From the NCBI GenBank assembly GCA_938003985.1, contig CALKWZ010000005.1, positions 1 to 64,000 on the forward strand: a stretch of 64,000 bases of DNA, read 5' to 3'. The DNA comes from an uncultured Verrucomicrobiota bacterium. GTDB taxonomy: Bacteria > Verrucomicrobiota > Kiritimatiellia > CAIQIC01 > Lenti-01. Positions within the stretch are counted from its first letter, which is position 1, and each line of letters opens with the position of its first letter. The notes beneath the pieces are model-generated. The model saw nothing but the letters and a program-made list of their open reading frames with translations. It made no database searches and was not told the DNA's origin. The translations under genes and the position numbers were made by a program. Shown here piece by piece: positions 33,772 to 41,706 of this stretch.

Positions 33772-35703
33772 ATGCCGCGTCGGGACGAATGGGGGGCGGA
33801 GGGTCCTTCGGCGTCCCAACGAATCTACGATGGTTTGGCGTTGCTGCTGCTGATGTGGCCCGCAACGGGGGGCATGTGGTTGCTGGGCTCCACTCGCACC
33901 TGGGGATTCGCGCCGGGGCTGTTCATCTCTTTTCTGGGGTCCCTGCTGGTGCTGGCCCGGCCGCTGGTTTTTCGCGATGCGCCGCGCGCGGCGGCGCCGG
34001 CCGGATTCTGGATTTTCGCCGTGCTGGCCGCCTACGTGGCGCTGCGCGTTCCTGCGGCGGCCGTGCCCTATGCGGCCCGCTGGGAGGCGTTGCGCTGGAT
34101 TTGCCTGACCGCGGCGGCGTGGTCCTGGACGCAAACGGCGCGGGTTGCTCGCCGTTGGCAGGGGCTGCTCTTCATCCTGCTCCTCTCGGTCGCGTTTCAA
34201 TGCCTCTACGCGACGGTGCAGGAAATGAACGGCGCGCGCGGGGTGCTGTGGATGCTCCGCCCCGAACAGTACGGCCTGCGCGCGAGCGGCACCTACCTGT
34301 GTCCCAACCATTTCGCCAACGTCCTGGCGATGCTCCTGCCGGTGGCGGCCGTCTTGCTCTTCCTGCCCGAGGCCGGGTTGCCCCTGCGGTTGATGGCGCT
34401 CTATTTCCTGGCCGTCGCCGCGGCGCCGCTCTATTGGTCGCTCAGCCGCAGCGCCTGGCTCGGGGCGCTGGCGGGGCTGGCCGCGACCGCGCTGCTGCTG
34501 GCGTTGCGCCGGAGCCGGGCCTGGTTCCTGGCGGCGCTGGTCGCCATGCCGCTGCTGGCGGCGGCGGCGGGTTGGTTCGCTTGGCAGGCGCTGCCGGGCG
34601 TGCGGATGCGCGTCGGCGCCGTGTTGGAATCGCGGGCGGAATCGGGCGGCATCCGCGTGCCGATGTGGCTGGATTCGGCGGCGATGATCCGCGCCCGGCC
34701 GGTCGCCGGTTTCGGCGGCGGGTCGTTCGTGTGGACTTATCCGGCCTATCAGCGGCGCCCCCGGCACCACCACACCTACGATTTCCTGCACAACGAATTC
34801 TTGCAGATGCAGGTGGAATACGGCGCCGTCGGTTCCGGACTGCTGCTGCTCGGCCTGCTCTGGGGCGGGGCCGGCGCGACGCTCGCCGTCGTCCGGTCGC
34901 GCAGCCGCGCCGGCGCGGCTTTGTTGGCCGGCGCGGCCGGCGCGGCGGCGGCCGGTCTGGTCCATGCGCTGTTCGATTTCAATTTCCACGTTTTTCCGAA
35001 TCCGCACGTGCTGGTTTGGATCGGCGGCGTCGCCTGGGGCGTCTGGGCGTTGGAATCGCCGGCGGCGAAGCCCGCGCCGACCTGGCGCCGGCGGCTGGGC
35101 CGGACCGCCGCGGCCACCGCCGTCGCGATTTGCGCAGCGGGTGCCTGGCTGGCCTTGGCCGGCGGCCTGGGGTACTACTGGAATCTGCAAGGCGAACAGG
35201 CCCGCGAGCGCCTGGATTGGGACGAGGCCGTCGTCGGGTTTGAAAAGTCCATCCGCTGGGACGGCGGCAATTGGCAACCGCATCTGGGGCTGGGCCAGGT
35301 GCGGTCGGCGCAAGCCGTTTGGCATCGCGATCCCGATCCGGAGGCGGAGCGCGCGTCCAAGGCGGAGTGGGCCGCCGAGGCGGAAGAACACCTCCTGCGC
35401 GCGCAGGAGCTGAACCCCTTCGACATGGCGGCGGCGCTCATGCTGGGCCGGGTCTACAACGCCCGCGGCGAACCCGAGGCGGCGCTCGCGGAATTCCGCC
35501 GCGCCGCCGCCGCCCGGCCCCGCTACGTGTTCTACCGCGAGCAGGTCGGCATCCAGTTGCGCCGGATGGGCCGCGACCGCGAGGCGCTCGACGTGTTCCG
35601 GGCAAACCTCGCCGACGGCGTGGGCGAGGAAGTCAGCCAACTCAACGTCCGCCTGCTGGAACGCAAGCTCGCCCGCGAGCCGGCGCCGCCGCCCGCGCCC
35701 TGA
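33772..35703 (+). CDS. O-antigen ligase/polymerase-family membrane protein with C-terminal TPR
   Basis: A 643-aa protein. About the first 460 residues hold ten or more membrane segments with the Wzy_C pattern: R-A-S-G-T-Y-L-C-P-N-H-F-A-N, L-S-R-S-A-W-L-G and H-N-E-F-L-Q-M-Q-V-E-Y-G. Residues about 480-640 form TPR-like helices (A-A-L-M-L-G-R-V-Y-N-A-R-G-E-P-E-A-A-L). The family polymerises or ligates surface glycans at the periplasmic face; which one cannot be decided. AGGAGA upstream; 16 bp after the Wza-like gene. No glycosyltransferases lie nearby, so the repeat unit must be made elsewhere. Confidence 0.85.
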   Translation: MPRRDEWGAEGPSASQRIYDGLALLLLMWPATGGMWLLGSTRTWGFAPGLFISFLGSLLVLARPLVFRDAPRAAAPAGFWIFAVLAAYVALRVPAAAVPYAARWEALRWICLTAAAWSWTQTARVARRWQGLLFILLLSVAFQCLYATVQEMNGARGVLWMLRPEQYGLRASGTYLCPNHFANVLAMLLPVAAVLLFLPEAGLPLRLMALYFLAVAAAPLYWSLSRSAWLGALAGLAATALLLALRRSRAWFLAALVAMPLLAAAAGWFAWQALPGVRMRVGAVLESRAESGGIRVPMWLDSAAMIRARPVAGFGGGSFVWTYPAYQRRPRHHHTYDFLHNEFLQMQVEYGAVGSGLLLLGLLWGGAGATLAVVRSRSRAGAALLAGAAGAAAAGLVHALFDFNFHVFPNPHVLVWIGGVAWGVWALESPAAKPAPTWRRRLGRTAAATAVAICAAGAWLALAGGLGYYWNLQGEQARERLDWDEAVVGFEKSIRWDGGNWQPHLGLGQVRSAQAVWHRDPDPEAERASKAEWAAEAEEHLLRAQELNPFDMAAALMLGRVYNARGEPEAALAEFRRAAAARPRYVFYREQVGIQLRRMGRDREALDVFRANLADGVGEEVSQLNVRLLERKLAREPAPPPAP

Positions 35704-35709
35704 GCCGGC

Positions 35710-36630
35710 CTAGCTCCGCCACCGCGGACAGGCGCGGAGGAACGGACAGGTCTTGCACGGGGCTTCGTCCGCGGCACAGTCGAAATTCGTTCCGTCGCCC
35801 GCGTCGTTGGTTTCGGGATTCTCGAGGGGAAACAACATTTCGTCCGCCGAATCGCGGATGAAGTCGCGCAAGGTTTCGAAATCGTCGGCGGTGAAGGCGA
35901 AGCTCGCGCGCCGGTCGTGGACCGGGTTGTAGGCGATGGCCTCGATCGCGGCGGGCGGGGTTGGCCAGCGGTCCAGCGCCAGCAGGGCGTAGACGCCCAG
36001 TTGCGCGCGGTGCTCCGCGGGGTCCGCGGCGCCCGTCTTCCAGTCGTAGACGAGCAGCTGGCCGCCGCGCCGGACCACCAGATCGGGCACGGCGAAGACC
36101 TTCAGGCCGTCGAGCGTGAAATGGGCGCGGCGTTCCACCGCCAGCAGATCGTCGTCGGGCAGCGCCTGGAGTTCGCGCCAGACGTCGGAGGCCAGGAACC
36201 GGCGGATGGCCTGGGCCGTCCGGTCCACGACGGCTTTCCATTCCTCGGGCGGGATGTCGAGCTGGTACTCGTGCTCGAAGAGGCCCGGGACGTGGACGGG
36301 GTCCGCGCGGTGGGCGCCCGCGCGCGATTCGCGGAATTCCCGGCGCATGAGTTCGAGCTGCCGGGCCTCGGCCGTGGCGGCCACGTCGCCGGCATCCGCG
36401 CGGCGCGCGTTCTTCAGGAGGAATTCGATGGCCTGGTGCGCATGGTGGCCGGCCCACTGCTGGCGGGTCGAGAGACGTTTGAGGAGATAGAGTTCGCGCG
36501 CGCGCGCCGGCGCCGCCGGATCCCAGCCGCCCCACGAAGCGTAGTAGGCGAAGTAGTAGCGCTTCAGGCAGGTCTGGAACGTTTCGTGGCGAGAGTGCGA
36601 CCAGGAAAACTCGTTGGCCAGGGCGCTCAT
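35710..36630 (-). CDS. PD-(D/E)XK nuclease with probable 4Fe-4S cluster (Cas4/AddB-like)
   Basis: A 306-aa RecB-type nuclease. The core has V-P-D-L-V-V ... V-Y-D-W-K-T-G around residues 190-210 (the D and D-x-K catalytic positions) and the following Q-L-G-V-Y motif IV. A cysteine at residue 21 (F-Q-T-C-L-K-R-Y-Y) and a C-terminal C-x6-C-x2-C-x5-C cluster are the four ligands expected for the iron-sulfur cluster of Cas4/AddB enzymes. No CRISPR array or cas1 is present, so a repair or processing role is likelier. Its ATG overlaps the serine dehydratase stop as ATGA and ends a five-gene operon. Confidence 0.85.
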   Translation of the reverse strand: MSALANEFSWSHSRHETFQTCLKRYYFAYYASWGGWDPAAPARARELYLLKRLSTRQQWAGHHAHQAIEFLLKNARRADAGDVAATAEARQLELMRREFRESRAGAHRADPVHVPGLFEHEYQLDIPPEEWKAVVDRTAQAIRRFLASDVWRELQALPDDDLLAVERRAHFTLDGLKVFAVPDLVVRRGGQLLVYDWKTGAADPAEHRAQLGVYALLALDRWPTPPAAIEAIAYNPVHDRRASFAFTADDFETLRDFIRDSADEMLFPLENPETNDAGDGTNFDCAADEAPCKTCPFLRACPRWRS

Positions 36631-37883
36631 GGGGCGGCGGACTTTCCGAGGCGGCTTTCGATGTCGCGGCGCCAGAGCCGGGCCAGCCCGCCCGCGGCCG
36701 TCTCGCGGTAGGCCGCCTGCAGGTCGCGGCCGGTCGCGTTCATGACTTCGATCACGTCGTCGAAGCTGACGAGATGGCGGCCGTCGGTCATCTGCGTGAA
36801 GGCGGCGCATTCGAGCGCGCGCAGCGCGGCGTTCATGTTGCGCTCGATGCAGGGAATCTGCACGTAGCCCTCGATGGGGTCGCAGGTCAGGCCGAGATTG
36901 TGCTCCATGGCCATTTCGGCGGCGTATTCGATCTGGTTGAGGGTGGCGCCGGCCAGCTGCGCGGCGGCGGCCGCGGCCATCGAGCAGGCCGAACCGATCT
37001 CGGCTTGGCAACCCGCTTCCGCGCCCGAGACGGTGGCGTTGGCGCGGATCGAGGCGCCGAAGAGACCGGCGGTGGCGAGCGCTTCGAGAATCTGGCGGCG
37101 GGAGGCGCGCTTGGCGGTTTTCAGGTGGTAGAGCACGGCCGGCAGCACGCCGGCGGCGCCGCACGACGGCGCCGTCACCACCTGCATGCCCGCGGCGTTT
37201 TCCTCCGCCACGGCCAGCGCGTACGCGGCGACGAGGCCCAGGTCGCGCGCCCAGCCCTTGAGCCGCCGGGCGCGGTGCCACGTCGTGCCCGCGCGCCGCG
37301 CCAGTTCCAGCGTGCCGGGCAGGATGATCTGCTTGCTGGCGAGTCCGCGGCGGACGGTTTCGGCCATCGCGTCCCACACGTCGCCCAACCGCGGCCACAA
37401 GTCTGGCTCGACGTTCTCCGCCAGCTGCCAGAAGGCCAGGTCGTTGGCCCGGCAATAGGCCATCGCTTCCGCGACGTTCGCGACGGGATAGGCCGCCGGC
37501 GGCGCGCCGGGAATCGGCGTGCCGTCGGCTTCGCGCAGGTTGCCCCCGCCGATGCTGCAGACCGTCCATTCCTTCAAAAGCTGGCCGGCGGCGGCGAACG
37601 CCTCGAACTTCAGCGTGTTCGGATGCGGCAGGTCGCCGGCCTGCGGATCGAAGACCACCTCGACCGGAATGGGCTGCAGGGTGCGGACCAGGGTGCGGTC
37701 CGTCCAGTGTCCGCGGCCGGTGGCCGCCAGGCTGCCGTAGAGCGTGGCGCGGACGCGCGCGGGCGTCTCGGGCAGCGCCTGCAGGAAACGCCGCGCGGCG
37801 CGCTGCGGCCCCACGCTGTGGGTGCTCGACGGGCCGGCGCCGATGGCGAAGACCTCGAAAATCGATTGCAGCTGGCCGCTCAT
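36627..37883 (-). CDS. sdaA: L-serine ammonia-lyase (iron-sulfur dependent, single chain)
   Basis: Deaminates serine to pyruvate. The 418-aa product joins beta and alpha domains in one chain: I-G-A-G-P-S-S-T-H-S-V-G-P near the N-terminus, G-G-G-N-L in the middle, A-P-S-C-G-A-A-G-V-L-P, G-A-E-A-G-C-Q-A-E-I-G and C-D-P-I-E-G-Y-V-Q-I-P-C-I-E-R-N. The cysteines are the 4Fe-4S ligands. Coupled by ATGA overlaps to the MauE-like gene upstream and the nuclease downstream. Oxygen-sensitive clusters of this type fit an anaerobe, but that is inference. Confidence 0.93.
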   Translation of the reverse strand: MSGQLQSIFEVFAIGAGPSSTHSVGPQRAARRFLQALPETPARVRATLYGSLAATGRGHWTDRTLVRTLQPIPVEVVFDPQAGDLPHPNTLKFEAFAAAGQLLKEWTVCSIGGGNLREADGTPIPGAPPAAYPVANVAEAMAYCRANDLAFWQLAENVEPDLWPRLGDVWDAMAETVRRGLASKQIILPGTLELARRAGTTWHRARRLKGWARDLGLVAAYALAVAEENAAGMQVVTAPSCGAAGVLPAVLYHLKTAKRASRRQILEALATAGLFGASIRANATVSGAEAGCQAEIGSACSMAAAAAAQLAGATLNQIEYAAEMAMEHNLGLTCDPIEGYVQIPCIERNMNAALRALECAAFTQMTDGRHLVSFDDVIEVMNATGRDLQAAYRETAAGGLARLWRRDIESRLGKSAAP

Positions 37884-38338
37884 GGAGCCTCCGGGGCGCG
37901 GCGGGGGAAGGCGCGGCGGACCGCGTCGAGATACGTCGCCAGCGCCAGCCAGATCAGCGCGCCGTTGCGCACCAGGTTCCAGCCGTCGGACACCGCCGCG
38001 TCCGCGCGCGTGGAGAAGCACCCGCACGAAGCTTCGATGCCGCGCACGAGATTCAGGGAAATGGCGATCGTGAAGACCGCCAGCATGGCCGCGATGAGCG
38101 CCGCGCCCGCGGCGCGCAGCCGCGCCGGCGCGGCCAGCACCGCCAAGCCCGTCGTCAGTTCGATCCACGGCAGCACGAGCGCCACGAGATTGACGAATTC
38201 GCCCGGCAAAATCCGGTAGCGGTTCACGGCCAGCGCGAAGGCGGCCGGATCGCGGATCTTCGCGACGCACGCGCCGAGGAAAATCGCGGCGACCCCGAGG
38301 CGCGCCAGCCAGACGGAGGCGGGACGGACGCGGCTCAT
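37880..38338 (-). CDS. MauE/DoxX-family membrane protein
   Basis: A 152-aa protein with four predicted membrane helices. W-L-A-R-L-G-V-A-A-I-F-L-G-A-C-V-A-K and the motif E-A-S-C-G-C-F match the MauE/DoxX class, in which the C-x-C-F pair is thought to act in thiol-disulfide exchange. It sits between a rhodanese-domain protein and serine dehydratase with ATGA overlaps on both sides. Electron or disulfide transfer across the membrane is inferred. Confidence 0.78.
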   Translation of the reverse strand: MSRVRPASVWLARLGVAAIFLGACVAKIRDPAAFALAVNRYRILPGEFVNLVALVLPWIELTTGLAVLAAPARLRAAGAALIAAMLAVFTIAISLNLVRGIEASCGCFSTRADAAVSDGWNLVRNGALIWLALATYLDAVRRAFPRRAPEAP

Positions 38339-38859
38339 GGCGCGTCTCCCGCGCGCGTCGCGCCGCCGTACTGCACCCACTCCGCGTAGCCGCCCGGATA
38401 GAGCGTCAGGTCGGTGAAACCCAGGCTGCGCAGCTTCAGCGCCAGTTCGAGGGCGTCGGTGCAGTCGGCGCCGCCGCAATAGACCAGAACGGGCGTGTCC
38501 AGGTGGAGCCGGGCCGCGTGCGCGACCAGTTGCCGCTCCACGTCTTCCAGCGGCAGGTTGAGGGCGCCGGGCAGGTGGCCCGCCGCGTACTGCTCCGGGA
38601 TCCGCGCGTCGAATGTGATGCCGTTCGTCGAACCCACCCGCGTCCGCGCGCCTTCCAGGAACGTCACCGGCACGCCGGCGCGGAAGGCGAGGTTCTCGAC
38701 GTGGTGCGCCCAGTCGCTGGTCCACGGCAGGCGCGTCGCGGCCGGCCGCAGCACGTTCGCGGCGAGGCCCAGCGCGGCGGAAACGGCCAAGAGGGCAGCC
38801 GCGGCGCCGGCCAACCGGAGCGCGTCGCCGCGCCGGAGTGCCGACGCGCCGCCGGTCAT
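38335..38859 (-). CDS. Membrane-anchored rhodanese-domain protein
   Basis: A 174-aa protein with an N-terminal membrane helix (about residues 15-35) and a C-terminal rhodanese fold. I-T-F-D-A-R-I-P-E-Q-Y-A-A-G-H-L-P-G-A-L-N-L-P is the standard first half; the active loop reads V-Y-C-G-G-A-D-C, with the catalytic Cys and a second Cys five residues on. The extra Cys could permit disulfide formation with neighbours. Overlaps DUF1573 and MauE-like genes by ATGA. Confidence 0.85.
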   Translation of the reverse strand: MTGGASALRRGDALRLAGAAAALLAVSAALGLAANVLRPAATRLPWTSDWAHHVENLAFRAGVPVTFLEGARTRVGSTNGITFDARIPEQYAAGHLPGALNLPLEDVERQLVAHAARLHLDTPVLVYCGGADCTDALELALKLRSLGFTDLTLYPGGYAEWVQYGGATRAGDAP

Positions 38860-39584
38860 GGGGCCGCCGCGGGCACGACGTAGGCCGCCACCGGAATCGA
38901 AAGCTCGGGCTGGTCGGCTTGGTCGGTCTTGACGAACACGCTGCCGTTGACGCTGCCTTCCGGCAGCTCCGGATCGAGCGTCAGTTCGAATTTCTGCGTC
39001 GAGCCGTCCGCGCCGGGTTCCGGATCCAGCGGCTTGAGCAGCAGGCCGGGGTGGTCCGCGCGCAGGCTCGTGATCTGGATCGGGCCGCGGGCGGAGACGA
39101 TTTCGCAGACGCGGCTGCGCGCGTCGGCGGGGCCGATCCGGCCGAAGAAGAGCGCGGAAGGCTGCGCGCGCAGCGGCTGGATCGCGGTGCCCTTGAGCTG
39201 CAGGTTCAGGCTGGGCGTGTCGGGATCGTTGCTTTCGACGGTGATCGACTTGATTTGGGCGCCGGTGCGGCCGCGCAGGTCGAGCCGCGCGCGGATGGAC
39301 GCCTCGCCGCCGGGGGGAATCACGTCCTGCGACGGCTTGACCGCCGTGCAGCCGCACGAGGCGCGCACGTTGCGGATTTCCAGCGACAGCGTGCCCGCGT
39401 TGCGGATCGGGTAGTCGTGTTCCACGAATTCCGTGTTGTTGCGCTCGCCGAAATCGAAGACCGGCGCGTCGCAAACGATGCGGGGCTTGAGCGGGGCGTC
39501 GGAAGTCGCCGGCGTTTCCTGGGCCGAAACGGACAGGGCGGCCAACGCGAGCAGGGCGGACACGGACAGACAGATGGCTTTCAT
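38856..39584 (-). CDS. DUF1573-family secreted protein
   Basis: A 242-aa exported protein: signal peptide (M-K-A-I-C-L-S ... S-V-S-A-Q) then two beta-sandwich units. V-F-D-F-G-E-R-N-N-T-E ... N-A-G-T-L-S-L-E-I-R-N-V-R-A-S-C-G-C-T is the DUF1573 signature with its conserved C-G-C. The ATG at 39584 is 7 nt after a TAGGAT -10 hexamer, suggesting a leaderless mRNA; the alternative ATG at 39593 overlaps that hexamer. First gene of the five-gene operon. The family role is unknown. Confidence 0.85.
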   Translation of the reverse strand: MKAICLSVSALLALAALSVSAQETPATSDAPLKPRIVCDAPVFDFGERNNTEFVEHDYPIRNAGTLSLEIRNVRASCGCTAVKPSQDVIPPGGEASIRARLDLRGRTGAQIKSITVESNDPDTPSLNLQLKGTAIQPLRAQPSALFFGRIGPADARSRVCEIVSARGPIQITSLRADHPGLLLKPLDPEPGADGSTQKFELTLDPELPEGSVNGSVFVKTDQADQPELSIPVAAYVVPAAAP

Positions 39585-39591
39585 GCTGTCC

Positions 39592-39620
39592 ATCCTAGCG
39601 CACGCCGCCGCGGGTTTCAA
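39592..39620 (-). promoter_or_regulatory. Promoter of the DUF1573 operon, leaderless spacing
   Basis: On the minus strand, TTGAAA (39615-39620), 17-nt spacer, TAGGAT (39592-39597), 7 nt before the ATG at 39584. Transcription would start at or next to the start codon. Confidence 0.55.
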
Positions 39621-39656
39621 GGGGCGAGGGGCCGCCGCCGGCGGCGCGCCGGCCGG

Positions 39657-40430
39657 CTACAGGTCGATTTGCAGCCCGTCGTAGGCCGGGGCGATCCCGG
39701 CGGGCAGGAGCGCTTCGGCCTGCGCGTGCGACACCTCGTGGCACAAATGCAGGACCAGCGAACGCCGCGCGCCGATCTGGTCCAGCGTCGCCGCGGCCTC
39801 CTCCAGGTTCATGTGCGTGGGATGCGGCCGGATGCGCAAGGCGTCGATCGCCGCCAGATCCGCGCCGCGGCAAAGGTCCAGCGTTTCCGGCGGCAGCCGC
39901 TTGCAGTCGGGAATCGCGGCGAAGGACCGCCCGCCGCATTCGAGTTTCCAGCCGACCATGTCGGCGTGGCCGTGCTCGGCGGGCAGCGGCGTCAGGCGCA
40001 CGCCGCGGTACTCGAACGGCGCGCCCGTCGCGACGCGCAGGTCGATGCGCGCCAGCGAGGTGCCCGGAATCGGCGGCCGGTCGAGATAGTCGAAGATCTT
40101 GCGCAGCGTGCCGGCGGTGCCGGGCGAGGCCCAGACCGGCATGGGTTCCGGCATGCGGTTGGTGAACGGCCGCAGGTCGTCGAACCCGAAGACGTGGTCC
40201 GCGTGCGCGTGGGTCATCAGCACGCCGTCGATGCGCCGGAGGCCGTAGGCGAGGCATTGGCTGCGCAGGTCGGGGGGCGTGTCGATCAGCAGCGCGGCGT
40301 CGGGGGTTTCGACGTAGATGGCCGTGCGGAAACGCCGGTCGCGCGGGTCGGCCGAGCGGCAGACCGCGCAGTCGCACCCCGGCATGGGCACGCCGTAGGA
40401 GGTTCCGGTTCCCAGAAACGTCACGCGCAT
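39657..40430 (-). CDS. MBL-fold metal hydrolase, PhnP-like phosphodiesterase
   Basis: A 257-aa metallo-beta-lactamase-fold protein. T-H-A-H-A-D-H is the metal motif; G-T-G-T-S-Y-G-V-P and the C-D-C-A-V-C cysteine set near residue 20 (structural zinc) are as in PhnP, and P-A-E-H-G-H, I-P-D-C-K and H-L-C-H-E-V-S-H follow. PhnP hydrolyses cyclic phosphodiesters in phosphonate use, but this family also includes lipoate-cluster members and general hydrolases. Divergent from the EF-P-like gene. Confidence 0.87.
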   Translation of the reverse strand: MRVTFLGTGTSYGVPMPGCDCAVCRSADPRDRRFRTAIYVETPDAALLIDTPPDLRSQCLAYGLRRIDGVLMTHAHADHVFGFDDLRPFTNRMPEPMPVWASPGTAGTLRKIFDYLDRPPIPGTSLARIDLRVATGAPFEYRGVRLTPLPAEHGHADMVGWKLECGGRSFAAIPDCKRLPPETLDLCRGADLAAIDALRIRPHPTHMNLEEAAATLDQIGARRSLVLHLCHEVSHAQAEALLPAGIAPAYDGLQIDL

Positions 40431-40582
40431 GGCCGCCAATCTCCCACGTTTGCCGGTATCGGGCCAACGTTTTTCCGCGCCGCGGAACGCACTTGGGGGT
40501 GCGGAAAGCGGCGATTTCCGCTTTGCGGCGGGCGGGGGCTTTGGCATGCTGGAGCCGGCGAAGGAAAGAGGAGGACGAAGCC

Positions 40583-41146
40583 ATGCAAACCGCTTTGCCG
40601 GCCGATTTCAGGCGCGGACTGGTCCTGCTGCTCGACGGCGTGCCGCACGTCGTCGAAGAACTGCACGTCTCGGGGACGGCCAAGACGAAGCACAAGCTGC
40701 ACGTGCAGCTCCGGAACCTCCAGAACGGCCACGTGTTCGAACGGACGTTCCCGGACAACGAGCGGGTGCCGACCGCCGAACTGGAGCACCGCCGGGTATC
40801 CTTCAGCTACGTCCAGGGCGGCGACTTCGTTTTTCTCGACGCCGAAACCTTCGAAGAACTGACGCTGACGACCGAGCAGATCGGCGACCGCCGCTATTTC
40901 CTGAAAGAAAACGAGGAGTATCGCGCCTTGGTCCTGGAAGGCCGGTTGCTCGACGTCCAGCTGCCCGACGCCGTGGTGCTGGCGGTTTCCGAGACCGCCC
41001 CCGTCCAGCACGGCGGCGGCGATTCCGCCTGGAAATCCGCGGTCCTGGAAGGCGGCCTCGAGATCCAGGTCCCGCTGTTCGTCGCCCCCGGCGAAAAGTT
41101 GCTGGTCGATACGAAAACGCGCAAGTACGCCGGCAAGGCGGGGTGA
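40583..41146 (+). CDS. Elongation factor P-like protein (YeiP/EfpL-like)
   Basis: A 187-aa three-domain EF-P relative. The N-domain start D-F-R-R-G-L-V-L-L-L-D-G-V-P-H-V-V-E is EF-P-like, but F-S-Y-V-Q-G-G-D-F-V-F-L-D, V-S-E-T-A-P-V-Q-H-G-G-G and V-P-L-F-V-A-P-G-E-K match the YeiP type closely. The ribosome-facing loop reads S-G-T-A-K-T-K-H-K-L in place of the E. coli P-G-K-G, so the modifiable position is not obvious. AGGAGG upstream fixes the start at 40583. Expected to relieve proline-stalled ribosomes. Tandem hairpins follow the stop. Confidence 0.85.
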   Translation: MQTALPADFRRGLVLLLDGVPHVVEELHVSGTAKTKHKLHVQLRNLQNGHVFERTFPDNERVPTAELEHRRVSFSYVQGGDFVFLDAETFEELTLTTEQIGDRRYFLKENEEYRALVLEGRLLDVQLPDAVVLAVSETAPVQHGGGDSAWKSAVLEGGLEIQVPLFVAPGEKLLVDTKTRKYAGKAG

Positions 41147-41150
41147 GAAG

Positions 41151-41204
41151 GGGTGGCTTGCCACCCGTAGTCCCGACCGCTTGTCGCGTCGGGACGAAGG
41201 GTGG
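41151..41204. other. Tandem hairpins between EF-P-like gene and tRNA-Val
   Basis: GGGTGGC-TT-GCCACCC (41151-41166) is a perfect hairpin. CCACCC (41161-41166) can instead pair with GGGTGG (41199-41204), enclosing GTCCCGAC/GTCGGGAC (41170-41177 with 41188-41195). The two folds are mutually exclusive, and the last arm includes the encoded CCA end of tRNA-Val (41202-41204). No T-tract, so a plain terminator is doubtful. Confidence 0.5.
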
Positions 41205-41278
41205 TGGGCGTTACTGGACTCGAACCAGTGACCTCGTGCATGTGAGGCACGCGCTCTAACCAACTGAGCTAAACGCCC
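41202..41278 (-). tRNA. tRNA-Val, anticodon CAC
   Basis: A 77-nt class I tRNA: acceptor GGGCGTT/AACGCCC, anticodon stem CGTGC/GCACG with loop CTCACAT (anticodon CAC), T-arm CTGGTTCGAGTCCAG, encoded CCA. Confidence 0.96.
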
Positions 41279-41298
41279 TTCATCGATGAAGCGGGGGA

Positions 41299-41326
41299 AG
41301 CATACGGGCTGAGCGGAAAATGTCAA
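41299..41326 (-). promoter_or_regulatory. tRNA-Val promoter
   Basis: On the minus strand, TTGACA (41321-41326), 16-nt spacer, TATGCT (41299-41304), 20 nt before the tRNA. Confidence 0.65.
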
Positions 41327-41406
41327 GCGAACGGGCGCGGAGAAGATTGGGTCCGGCTTGCGCCCGGGGAGGGTACGTGCCATCTTTCCGCGCAGGAGGT
41401 CTTGTC

Positions 41407-41706
41407 ATGGAAACCAAGGGCTTTTTCGGGCGGCTGTTCGATCTGTCGTTCAATGAATTCATCACCACCAAGATCATCACGGTGCTCTACGTCTGCGCGA
41501 TGGTGGGCGCGGGCGTGTGGGGCCTGACGATCCTGTTCGGCGGCTTCGCGACGCGGTCGTTCGGCGGCATTTTGGCCGGACTGGTGCTGGCGCCGATCGC
41601 GTTCCTGGTCGGGACGATCTTGGCGCGGATCTGGCTGGAGACGCTGATCGTCCTGTTCCGCATCGCCGAAAACACGGCGAAGATCGCGGGCAAGGACAAC
41701 CCGTAA
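41407..41706 (+). CDS. DUF4282-family small membrane protein
   Basis: A 99-aa protein with two long hydrophobic helices: residues about 22-45 (I-I-T-V-L-Y-V-C-A-M-V-G-A-G-V-W-G-L) and 55-85 (G-G-I-L-A-G-L-V-L-A-P-I-A-F-L-V-G-T). The F-F-G-R-L-F-D-L-S-F-N-E-F-I-T start and R-I-W-L-E-T-L-I-V-L-F-R-I-A-E-N end are typical of DUF4282. AGGAGG 7 nt before the ATG rejects the longer frame from 41320. Function unknown. Confidence 0.85.
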   Translation: METKGFFGRLFDLSFNEFITTKIITVLYVCAMVGAGVWGLTILFGGFATRSFGGILAGLVLAPIAFLVGTILARIWLETLIVLFRIAENTAKIAGKDNP

